DNA of 64,000 bases from Cladorhizidae sp. MBARI D1340-BT2 (Eukaryota; Porifera; Demospongiae; Poecilosclerida; Cladorhizidae). Where the stretch lies: contig JAQNBH010000015.1 in NCBI GenBank assembly GCA_028752905.1, forward strand, positions 30,812,488-30,876,487, written 5' to 3'. Positions 23,571 to 33,270 of this stretch are shown piece by piece. The translations under genes and the position numbers were made by a program. The stretch's first letter is position 1. Each line of letters begins with the position of its first letter. A model generated the notes under the pieces. It saw nothing but the letters and a program-made list of their open reading frames with translations, had not been told where the DNA came from and searched no databases.

Positions 23571-23639
23571 CTCTGGTGGCGCATCTACTGACGAGACAGA
23601 GCATTAAAACCTTCTCAACCCTCCACAGGATGGAGTCAC

Positions 23640-24130
23640 CCCTGTCTCGCTATTCTGAGTAGGCAGTTCATTTGAGCATAAATAGATTAGATTTCAGTGA
23701 GGCAGATATCTAAGGGTTGCATTTTAGTTATCCATAATATTTATCATACTAAGTATATAGTGACCTATCTGAGGATGGAGTACATTCAATGAGGAAACAC
23801 TATCCCCTTGTGCAGTTACCTAAATATGCATTACAATCACTTTAGAGATTACCGATCATGTCTGCATAATATAAGCTATTTCTCTTTTCTATGTTGTGTT
23901 CAGCCTGTCCATCTCATGGGATACTAGTCCCTCATGTGAGGTTCAAGTGGATTCCATTTCCAGTGGCTAGGCCAGAAAATGTAGCTTACTAAATTGTGAC
24001 CCAGCTGAGGATAATTGTACTTGAGTAAGGAAACACCCGAGGATTTCAACTTCGAGTAGCTTGGCTGTGATATTTGTTTTATTGAGTTGTTAGGATGGAG
24101 TACATTTGAGTGAGGAAACTGTGACTGCAT
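23640..24130 (+). repeat. Diverged repeat units right of Gmr1-like element
   Basis: GGCAGTTCATTTGAGCATAA with TTCAGTGAGGCAGATATCT, and TGACCTATCTGAGGATGGAG with GAGGAAAC, recur at about 23,670, 23,760, 24,000 and 24,090, matching the units at 19,740-20,480. Confidence 0.6.
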
Positions 24131-24534
24131 GTATTTGAGTTGTAGCTGTGTGGCATAATGGAGTTGCCCTGTATTTCAATCACTGGAATGTGGAATTGAA
24201 TTGTTTTCTGGCCTTTCTGACCCCGAGTATCTGATGACACCTTTGACCACCCCTCCCCTCTTTTACTGAATGCTACAATAAGCCACATACAAATTAACCC
24301 TGTATTGTTACAGTAGAAATTTCACCAAAAGAAAAGGTCTTTGGAAGCATAGGTAGTAAATATGCATTACAATCACTGCAAAACCAATGCTCATTATTTT
24401 TTGTTAGTGAAATCTCAAGTCCTACATACTTTAATTAGTGCAACTCCTCACAATTGTCACACAGCCCCCGAATTGACTCTGGCATCCAACAAGAGCAATA
24501 GATATCAGTAGAGGTGTACTGGTGGCAATATTTT

Positions 24535-25620
24535 TCAACGAAAATGCTTTACATAAGGAATGGAAGTAATTTCCCATTGCTGAACAATCACTTCATCTTG
24601 GTTGAATTCCATACCTTCAACGAAGTTATATACCCCTGGCCATGTGGTATGCATATGCGATAGCAAACACACCACAGTCACATGCACCCTTTTGCTGATG
24701 CACCACTTGGACATGGACAACTAACTGTGTCTCCACCATATTTTCCAGGTTTTCAATGGACAAATGGTAAATCATTGCTAGCTGATGAGTCAATGATGGG
24801 CTAATGCCACTCTCCACCCACATTCTGTCAAAGACATTTACTTCTTTATCCCTACTGCTGGACATAACCCAGGGGTTGCCATAGAAGGTATGAATTTGGA
24901 TGACTTTGTACATGTGAGAAACCATCATTTTCAACCAAAAGTTGGGAGTGCAACCCAGAAATATTTGGAGAGTCATTTTGAATAAATTCTTGTGACGAGG
25001 TAATGTGCTCATTAGTTAGCTATTTCCAGTTTCCAGCTCCTTCTTCATTCTCTATAGAATAAGAAATAATACTATATACTACATAGTTACAATTATTTCT
25101 TCAATGCCTGGCCCATATTATATCCAAACAAATACCATGTACTTATAAAAACCTTGTAATAATAAGTGCATAATTATATGAAATGCATTTTATGATGATT
25201 TTATCATTACAGTAACTTTCAATCATTTAAAATTTATATATATATATATAAGGCAACTCCTTCAGCACATTTGCTCAGCAGTTCTTGAACTTCCGGCCAT
25301 TTCATGAAATCATCAGTTTCCAGCCTCTGTTTGTGGCAGAGGTTCAGTGAGATCAATACTGACCTATAATAAAACATTCTGTTTGTGTCTGGAATTCTTG
25401 CTATATATATAGTCACCCGTTTCCAAACTTCAGGTTCCACTTGTATTGGATGGAGCTGTGCAGACGATTTGGTAAACTTTTCTTTAACTCTCTGACACTT
25501 CCCACAAGTCTCTATGTATTGTTTAGCATCATACTGGTCAGATTTCCAATAAAATCTTGAACAAATCTTCTATATACCATGTTTTGTATCGACCCAAACA
25601 ACCACCAAGAATAAGATGTT
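24535..25620 (-). pseudogene. Ginger-like transposase relic: integrase zinc finger and Ulp1 protease
   Basis: Minus strand. At 25,415-25,560 is FYWKSDQYDAKQYIETC, then GKCQRVKEKFTKSS and LHPIQVEPEVWKRV, an HHCC integrase finger and the run-in to the core. The DDE core itself is missing. At 25,012-24,650 lies a C48/Ulp1-type protease block: NPWVMSSSRDKEVNVFD, a QLAMIY block, and QKGACDCGVFAIAYAYHMA with the catalytic Cys. The usual His position (N-H-W) reads N-P-W here. A tail follows to 24,535. The integrase-Ulp1 pairing matches the Ginger element at 44.9-48.9 kb, so this is likely a shortened relative. Introns or deletions separate the pieces. Confidence 0.6.
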
Positions 25621-25928
25621 AGTTAATATTTATCAACAGTAACTAACAAAACTATACCTCCCTGTGAGGTGTGACATGCATGCATACTCGCACTTTTTCT
25701 TAAACAACAAATTCTCCATAGTGAATCTTTGCTTGCTTTTCTCATAGAGATCTTGAAAGACAAGGTGCCATCTTTGCTATTTAATGCCTATAAATAAACA
25801 CAATTAAAGGCTCTGATGAGCACTACAGTTGTGTATATGCATAATAACACTTTCTAATGTACAATGAAGTATTAATTAGATTACCATTGATTAACAAATC
25901 TCTTTGCTGGCTCCTCACTGTTTGTTTT

Positions 25929-26148
25929 TGTTATAACCTTGTTTAATACCCTAAGGTTATAGTTCTTTCACTCTTCAACAACCGTGAGTGTCCTTAATCA
26001 ACTAGTAAACTAACAACCGAAGACAACAGACATTACAAGAAGACATCTTGATTTCACTATCTGTGCAACACACGTGACACACTAAAAACGTTTATTTAGA
26101 GTCCGGACTATTGAACAATAATGTTATACAATTCACTTAATTATAACA
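25929..26148 (-). repeat. 3' LTR of gypsy element
   Basis: TGTTATAACC...TTATAACA, 220 bp, about 97% like its partner by eye. A polypurine tract AAGAAGGGAGGAA (minus strand, 26,149-26,161) abuts it, as required for plus-strand priming. Confidence 0.95.
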
Positions 26149-26164
26149 TTCCTCCCTTCTTAGT

Positions 26165-27642
26165 TTATAAGAGAGTAAAGATAACAAATTCACGATAATT
26201 GATAACAATTAAATACACTGATCCCTTAAAACGATCAGGAGGAGGTCTGTTTCGGACAGACCTGCGCAGTACTGTTGTTGACTCACAATCAGGGACGTGT
26301 ACTGAAGTGTTGTTATCATCCACATTAACGCGGGGTAAGCGAGGAGAGCTGACCACGGCTGATGCAGCTGAGTCGGAATGTGGAACACTCCCTTCAGGGG
26401 ACAGGTTCAGTGTCTCTTCACTTGAACAGGAATATCATGAAACAGAATTGCAGGTCCCAACACTTGACCATTTATAGTGCTGGATCCTAACTCGCTCTGT
26501 CTCTGACGTATGTTATCCACATGACGACGTACGACTCCCAAGGTAACTATAACTCGGTAAGATAGAGGTCCAGCGACATGCTCAACAACACCAGGCATCC
26601 AGGTTACATTCTTGCACCTGAAATCTCTAACAAAAACCTTGTCACCCACTCGGAAAATGCGATCCCGTCCGGTGCTGCCATGTGTCCTCTTACGCTGGCA
26701 CGATTCCACTCTCTCTGACAAGTCAGGATGAACCAAGTCTAACTTGGATCTCGTTCGACGAACCATCAGAACCTCGGCTGGGGATAACCCTGTCGTACTG
26801 TGTGGCGTTATCCTTTAGCGGAACAAGTGTCTTGATAGCTTGGACTGCAGTGATCCACCTTCCATCCTCTTCAACCCTTGCTTGAAAGATTGCACCGCCC
26901 TCTCAGCCAACCCATTCGTGGAAGGGTGGTAAGGCGCAGACGTCGTATGCTGAATACCATTCACTTGGCAAAATCTCTGAAACTCATCACTCATAAATGA
27001 ACTGCCATTATCAGTGACTATGGTCTTGGGAAGACCATGAATAGCAAAAATTCCTTGCAACTTCTCTATGGTGATTGTGGACGTGATTGAAGTCATAATC
27101 ACCACATCCATCCACTTAGAATGAGAATCGACCAAGACTAAAAACATGTTACCCATGAACGGGCCAGTGAAGTCTAGGTGGATACGGTTCCACGGCTGCT
27201 TTGTTACTTCCCACGGGTGCATCGAGGCCACAGGAGGTTGCGGTCGTGATTCCTGGCAAACATTGCACTGCTGCACACATAACTCGATTTCATAAGTCAT
27301 GTCTGGCCACCAAAAATAACTTCTTGCCAGATTCTTCATACGACTAATTCCTAAATGAGTTTCATGTAGCTGATCTAGCAAACACTTCCGACCAGGCTGG
27401 GGTATAATCAAACGTGAACCCGACAGTAAACAACCATCCAGAAGACTGAGTTCCAACATACGAGACTCATACGGTTGAAATTCTCGGTCAAGCTTCACTG
27501 ACGGCCATCCACACATTACAAACTTCTTCACCCTTGAGAGAAGCGGATCTTTCTCAATCCATTGTTTCACTTCTTTGGAAGAAATTGGGGTAGACTCAAT
27601 GTGAAGGACCAATTGGTTTAACTCAGCAGGGATCTTTCTCAA
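26165..27642 (-). pseudogene. pol: Integrase of gypsy element
   Basis: Zinc finger: HETHLGISRMKNLARSYFWW, then CVQQCNVCQE (H-H-C-C). Core: LDFTGPFMGNMFLVLVDSHS (Asp), IVTDNGSSFMSDEF (Asp) and YHPSTNGLAERAVQSFKQGL (Glu), a full DDE set in one frame (26,815-27,642). A frame change near 26,820 leads to the C-terminal part (26,407-26,766) with FRVGDKVFVRDF and GPLSYRV, then a basic tail RRSVRNRPPPDRF in a last frame (to 26,165). It would insert the element's cDNA. Confidence 0.88.
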
Positions 27643-27714
27643 TCCATTGTTTCACTTCTTTGGAAGAAATTGGGGTAGACTCAATGTGAAGGACCAATTG
27701 GTTTAACTCAGCAG
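27545..27714 (-). repeat. Exact 85-bp tandem duplication inside pol
   Basis: 27,545-27,629 and 27,630-27,714 look identical base for base. Because 85 is not a multiple of three, the duplication shifts the frame between RNase H and integrase. Confidence 0.95.
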
Positions 27715-28123
27715 GAAGACAATCAGAGGATGTGACAACAGGGGTTGGCAACCGACTTAATGCATCCGCATTTGCAAGCAACTTCCCAGGCTTGTATTCA
27801 ATATGATATTGATATGCACTCAATGACAATGCCCACCTTTGTAGACGTGCTGAGGCAAGGGGAGGAAATGCCTTCTTTTCATTAAACAAATGGTAGAGTG
27901 GTTGGTGATCAGATCTAATGACAAATGATCGACCCCACAGGTAAGAATGAAATTTCTTGACACCAAATAGGATAGCTAATCCCTCTTTCTCTAATTGAGA
28001 ATAGCCCTTCTCAGACACAGTGAGAGTCCTTGAAGCATACCCAATAGGACGTTCGGTTTTGTCTTCCAAAACATGTGATAACACGACTCCCAATCCATAA
28101 GGAGATGCATCACAAGCCAACAA
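27623..28123 (-). pseudogene. pol: RNase H of gypsy element
   Basis: Frame with [20 protein letters not shown] (first Asp), [15 protein letters not shown] (Glu), [12 protein letters not shown] (second Asp) and [16 protein letters not shown] (last Asp). It would remove the RNA strand during cDNA synthesis. Complete catalytic set by eye. It runs into the 85-bp duplication at its C-terminus, which breaks the frame into integrase, and a frame change separates it from the RT. Confidence 0.88.
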
Positions 28124-29253
28124 CAGGTCCTTCTGAGGTCATAATGGACCAAAAGTGAATCACTTTGTAGCATATTAGCTTAGCTAGTAAAAATGCACTC
28201 TCTTGCTTTTCCGTCCATTGCCATCTGGAGTCCTTGCATAACAAGGTGTACAAAGGGGCTAGCTTTGTCGAGAGATTAGGAAGAAACTTGGAGTAATAAT
28301 TAAGCATACCCAGAAATGCTCTAAGCTCAGTCACTGACGTCGGAGCACGGGCCTCTCGAATGGCTTTTACCTTCTCCAGAGTTGGATGTAGGCCTTCCTT
28401 ATCAATTATATATACAAGATACTCCACCTTTGAAGCCAGGAATACACATTTCGATTTGTTAAGTCTCAGGCCGGCTTGCCTGAGCTTTTCTAACACCTTC
28501 TCCAAGTTAGCAATGTGTTCTTCAGTGGTTTTTCCAGTTACCAGGATATCATCCAGGTAAACTGAGACACCAGCAAAACCCTGAAACAAACTGTCCATTA
28601 CCCTTTTGAAAGATCGCAGGGGCTGATGATACCCCAAAGGGTAACCTATTGTACACAAACAACCCTTTGTGTGTATTAATAGTTATACAATCATCCACCA
28701 CTCCTAACTGTAAATAGGCTTGTGATAGGTCTAATTTCGAGAACCTTTCACCACCTGACAAAGCTGAGAAAATATCCTCCACACGAGGTAAGGGATACGA
28801 CTCCACATGACATGCTTGATTAATAGTCAGCTTATAATCACCACACACACGAAGATCACCATTGCGTTTTAACACAGGCACAATCGGAGCTGCCCAATCT
28901 GAAAATTGAACTGGGGTTATGGTTCCCTGTTTCTCCAGGCGTTCCAATTCTTTCTCCAACTTTTCTTTCATCATATAAGGAACATTCCTTGCTTTACAGA
29001 ATTTAGGTTGAGCACCCTGTTTGACATGAATCCTTACTTTAGTGCCCAATAAGGTACCTAACCCATCGGCAAACACAGGGGAGAACTTGGCTAGGAGTTC
29101 TTCAACCTTATTATTCATGTTAAACTGATGAATCTCGTGCCAATTCAATTTAAGTTTAGCTAACCAATCTCGCCCAATGAGGCTTGACCCTTTTCCTTTT
29201 ACCACAAACAATGGAAGTTCCTCCTCCTGGTGGTCAACCTTAGCAACCACCAC
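28110..29253 (-). pseudogene. pol: Reverse transcriptase of gypsy element, frameshifted
   Basis: Two frames overlap near 28,549-28,658. The first carries the entry blocks (GTITPVQFSDWAAPIVPVLK, LRVCGDYKLTINQ, FSKLDLSQAYLQL with the first catalytic Asp, and YNRLPFGVSSAPAIFQ). The second carries SVYLDDILVTG with the YLDD catalytic pair and FLGMLNYYSKFLPN at the end of the connection. A frame change between FQ and the YLDD block separates catalytic residues, so no active enzyme can be made from one frame. Confidence 0.9.
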
Positions 29254-29278
29254 TACCCTGCCAAGTACAGGTAATGTC

Positions 29279-29464
29279 TCACCAGTATGTTTTTAAGAGG
29301 ACCTCCAGAGGTAAGGTCACTCCCGATCTCTTGATACCATTGTAAGTCTCTTCGCTCACAATAGAGAATGCTGCTCCTGTATCAATTTCCATTTTCACAA
29401 CGGATCCGCACAAGTTCATATGCACGAATAATGGCTTGGATGATGTGTCCGTTACTGTGAACAT
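29279..29464 (-). pseudogene. pol: Aspartic protease of gypsy element
   Basis: The frame contains KMEIDTGAAFSIVSEETY; DTGA is the aspartic-protease active-site motif (normally DSG/DTG), and a single motif per chain fits a dimeric retroelement protease. It would cut Gag-Pol into parts. The frame ends at 29,279, just before the next frame with LIGRDWL, the usual end of the protease, so a frameshift splits it. Confidence 0.8.
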
Positions 29465-29646
29465 TCCTTAAGCACCATCTTCCACTAATCTAGACTGCTC
29501 CTCCTCTACGTAATTGGTACAAAAGGCTTCTTAGATGCCTTCCTATGAGTGAACAAGACAGAGGTTCCTTGAGCACCCTGCAACTGTCGCGTATCACTCT
29601 CCGCAGTCTCCATTGTCTGGGCTAGTTGTAAGCTATGTGAGAAGGT

Positions 29647-30099
29647 TCAATCAACTTCTGCTAACAGTCTCTGCTGTACTTTCTCATCATTGACACCACA
29701 GACCAGCCTATCCCTTAACATCTGGTCATGAGTAGCCCCAAACTCACAAAATTCAGAGAGTTGTCTTAGTGCTGCCATGTAATCAGCTATGGACTCATTC
29801 TTAGCACGAATTCGAGAATTGAATTTATAACGCTGCATGATCACAGAAGGTTTGGGACAGTAGTGTTTAATAACTAACTCCACAAGGTCAGTGTATGCCA
29901 TCTCTCCTGGTCTGGTAGGGGAAACTAAATCTCTAATGAGTTGGTAGGTCTTGGAACCACAAACACTCAATAGTATAGCTCGCTTCTTGTCGGCCTCAGT
30001 CACACTGTTTGCTACGAAGTACTGTTCCAGCCTTTCTAAATAGGCTCTCCAGTCCTCGTGCGCTGAAGTAAAGGCAGACATTGAACCATGCACGGCCAT
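29647..30099 (-). pseudogene. gag: Gag of gypsy element, interrupted
   Basis: 150 codons from an ATG 43 bases after the primer site region: MAVHGSMSAFTSAHEDWRAY, then LERLEQYFVANSV and a retrotransposon-gag-like helical region ending RLVCGVNDEKVQQRLLAEVD. A TGA follows at once. The same frame continues for ~50 codons (TFSHSLQLAQTMETAE) before TAG codons near 29,505. Gag forms the particle that packages element RNA. The CCHC zinc knuckles normally found before the protease are absent from the ~180 bases available, so that part seems deleted. Confidence 0.8.
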
Positions 30100-30156
30100 C
30101 TCGAAAACTCTTTTCGTAATAATCCGTGTCGATCCGTTATAATCCTCGTCGCCAAA

Positions 30157-30376
30157 TGTTATAACCTTGTTTAATACCCTAAGGTTATAGTTCTTTCACT
30201 CTTCAACAACCGTGAAAGTCCTTAATCAACTAGTAAACTAACAACCGAAGACAACAGACATTATAAGAAGACATCTTGATTTCACTATCTGTGCAACACA
30301 CGTGACACACTAAAAACGTTTATTTAGAGTCCGAACTATTGAACAATAATGTCATAAAATTCACTTAATTATAACA
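30157..30376 (-). repeat. 5' LTR of gypsy element
   Basis: Partner of 25,929-26,148. The primer binding site TGGCGACGAGGATT lies at 30,141-30,154 on the minus strand, two bases inside the LTR, starting TGG as expected for pairing to a tRNA CCA end. Confidence 0.95.
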
Positions 30377-30381
30377 GTTTT

Positions 30382-31579
30382 GCAGAATTCTGCTGGGGTA
30401 CTGATCAACTAGTGGTTGTCTAACATGGACATCATTATCTGTAGTCCTAAATTTGGTGAAATCTCTATGGCCCAGCACAATGACCTGTAAGGGTTAAGTA
30501 GCTGGACTATTACTCTCACTAGCAAAAAAACTTACTTTTCATGCAAGTTTTATTTTATCACTTGTGTAGATTCTCTGAGTCAAATACTCATACAAGATCA
30601 AATTCAGCCTCCATATTGTTCAGCACACAACAGAGTTCTGACTACTCTTCGTGCTCCTTCCATTGTCTCCTGATAAGCAGCTGGCTGATTTATCTTGGGG
30701 GAGGGTGTCAGGTTTAGTTGAAAGATTTTTGTTCTCTTTCTTCTACTTGCACATCAGTCCAGTTCAGTGCTAAGCACTTAATTGGATTTACAAATTTAGA
30801 TGGTTGGGAGCTAAATATAATCCCAGTACTTATAGTAGTTCTTACTTAATCGAAAGCCGCCAACTACAGCTGCTAAGGTTTGTAAAAATAAGCTGTAAGG
30901 CCAGTTACTCTCGCTTTCTGGCATGTTAAACTCATTAAAGATTTAAAAAATAATTTTATTATACATATATTTTTAGCATAAATCTGAAGATGGCTCGGTA
31001 AATTTCTTTTTCAGATACTTGAAAAAGCAAAATTGATTACCTAAGTTTCAAGTAATAACATTTTCTGAAAGCAGCCAAGTCATAATACAGCATGTTTGGG
31101 TGTGGGGGAAGACAGCTGCCTCCTTCAAATTATTAAGTCCATATCCGTGTGATACAACTGCAGTCTACCCAAAAATAGCCAACCTGCCAGAGATTGTATT
31201 ATTGTGTGTGGTATGTAGTAATTTCTTGCTATGTGAACACTGCAACTATGCATCACACTTCCTTCCAACTTAATAAACTTCAGCTTTTATATATGAGGGA
31301 AAACTGTCATGAGGTCCTGTTGAGTGTATTGTGACAGGTGGTCTATATAATGCAGTAGCAAAGCTTGGTCTGATCCATGCATATGCCTTGCTGTTGATAA
31401 TTCAAAATGAAAATGTTTGAACATAGACTCCAGCACCAAGAAAACACATGGCACCAAAAGCCACTTACATAAGCATCAAAGGATACATCATACAGCCGCC
31501 CTCAAGGAATTGGAAAGAGTTGCACAAAGCAAGCAGCAGAGAATAACAAGGACACCACATTTATAACATGTATTTTTTC
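30382..31579. other. No gene seen; right flank of gypsy element
   Basis: AT-rich stretch between the gypsy element and the start of the inverted duplication. Short frames only. Confidence 0.45.
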
Positions 31580-32459
31580 AAAGTCAACCATCTACTCGGC
31601 ATGTGAAAGTAAAAGATATTTTGTAATTATAAATACTGGTATATATTTTTGTGAATGATGTCCAAGTATGTGCATGCACGAACTAACAATGCACATGAGG
31701 AACAACATACAAAAAAGCACACAGTAAAAGAAAATTGTAGTAGCATCCAGCATGTATGTGACTGATGTTCACTATAACTACTGGTAATTTGAAGATCCTT
31801 ACCATCGAAGCTAAATTCGACCCAGTGCTTGCCCCATTCCGCTTTTTTCTCAATTCCATCAAAGTCAAGGACCTTCGGGTTATAAAATTACAAGAATAAG
31901 TGTTTCTATAAAATCAAACAGCTATGTTTCTTATAATCAACTTAAAATTATTTCAGCTTCGATCACATGATTTGATATATAACTACCTATCCATCAGATG
32001 ATGAGTCCACACCCTGACAAGTGTGATGTGTTCGACAGGATTTGGCAGCAATGAGGGAGAAAGGAAATTATAAATGAAAAATAATAAATTATCAACTTCT
32101 TTTTTGTACAACAACTTTTTGGGGGCTAACAGTTTAACCAAATACTATGGTATGCTTTGATCCTCATTGTTCAGTTGAATAAACGCCAGGTAAATGAAAG
32201 AGTCAGAGAGTAGAGAATAATAGAACTGAGAAACGGCTACAAATATACACTGAATGTTCCTTGGCCACCAGAGTCATGTGCACACATATCTACTAATTAG
32301 TACTAGAATCTTCTAGAACTATTTCTATAGTAGCATATAAAACAAAACACTGGAAAAAAGTGAATTAAAATAAATATATCTTAGGTAAAAATATCACAAT
32401 ACAATTTTAATAAATATATACATGCATGTATAAATAAAGTAGAAATAGATAGATGGATG

Positions 32460-32651
32460 AGGGAGGGAGAGAGAGACTGATGATAAATATATAAATAAAT
32501 AAATAATGTATACACGATGAATAAGTAAAATACATGTATAAACAAATAAAATGAAATAAAAATTCATTTATTTTTAACAAGTTATAAATATAAGGAGTGC
32601 TGCAGCTCTTCCAATCCCTATTTTAAAATGGCTGGGGGGGGGGGGGGGGGG
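32460..32651 (+). repeat. Low-complexity A/T tract and G18 run
   Basis: AAATA/GATA-rich sequence from ~32,400, then an uninterrupted run of 18 G at 32,634-32,651. The right arm partner (~60,650) lacks the G run. Confidence 0.8.
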
Positions 32652-32969
32652 TTCAATTTCAGATGCTCATTAGTATCGAAATAGTGACTAAGCCCCAAAA
32701 TACTTTGAGGTGCTTGAACCCTTCATGAAGGTAGTGAATGGGAAGCCCCAAAAAACATTAAAACCATAAAATTTCATCTTGAGGACCTTGTATATATCTA
32801 TGTATCTAATAATTTCCATGTAGTATGTCCATTCATACTAGCAGAAGAATCCAAACTGATGCATTGCAATGACTAATGCATTCCTATGTTCACACCGTAA
32901 AATCAATAATAAAAGGATGTCAATTTCTTAAACTTGCTTGTGTACATCTCATTCAAAACTAGCCGAGCC

Positions 32970-33270
32970 GAGTCAGCAGTTGCTGCACTTTTTTGTACCA
33001 GGAAGTGATCAGTTGGTTTCCTCAGAAGTTTACTCTTGTGACAATAGTTGTAGCATGGACCTTCAACAAAACCAGGTTAACTATTTATAATAATAATATG
33101 TATCATTGGACTCTTGTGACAATAGTTAACAGCACAGAACTGAGCTGAGTCACAAAGTAGCTGTGCATTTTTGTACCAAGAAGTGATCAGTTGGTTTCCT
33201 CAAAAATTTACTCTTGTGACAATAGTTGATGACACAGACCTTCAACAAAACAAAAACCAGGTAACTACTT
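32970..33270 (+). repeat. Direct repeat, ~110 bp, two copies
   Basis: AAGTGATCAGTTGGTTTCCT with TTTACTCTTGTGACAATAGT and ACCTTCAACAAAACC appear at ~32,998-33,075 and ~33,178-33,260. Inverted partners lie at 59,600-60,290 in the right arm. Confidence 0.75.

Larger units (their letters stand above)
20640..23580 (+). mobile_element. Decayed Ty3/gypsy-type retrotransposon, integrase before RT
   Basis: Domains on the plus strand run integrase zinc finger, integrase core, integrase C-terminus, then reverse transcriptase and RNase H, followed by an LTR-like sequence at 23,188. This is the Gmr1 order, not the usual RT-RH-IN of Ty3/gypsy. There is no LTR or gag between integrase and RT, which argues against two abutting elements. 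No 5' LTR, gag or protease was recognised. The left border is therefore only where coding traces begin. Confidence 0.65.
25929..30376 (-). mobile_element. Ty3/gypsy LTR retrotransposon, minus orientation
   Basis: Two 220-bp LTRs (25,929-26,148 and 30,157-30,376), starting TGTTATAACC and ending TTATAACA, differ at about six bases. They are flanked by GTTTT on both sides (25,924-25,928 and 30,377-30,381), a 5-bp target duplication. Between them, read on the minus strand, are gag, protease, RT, RNase H and integrase in standard Ty3/gypsy order. Frameshifts, an internal stop in gag and an 85-bp duplication mean this copy is not autonomous. LTR similarity suggests a fairly recent insertion. Confidence 0.95.
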
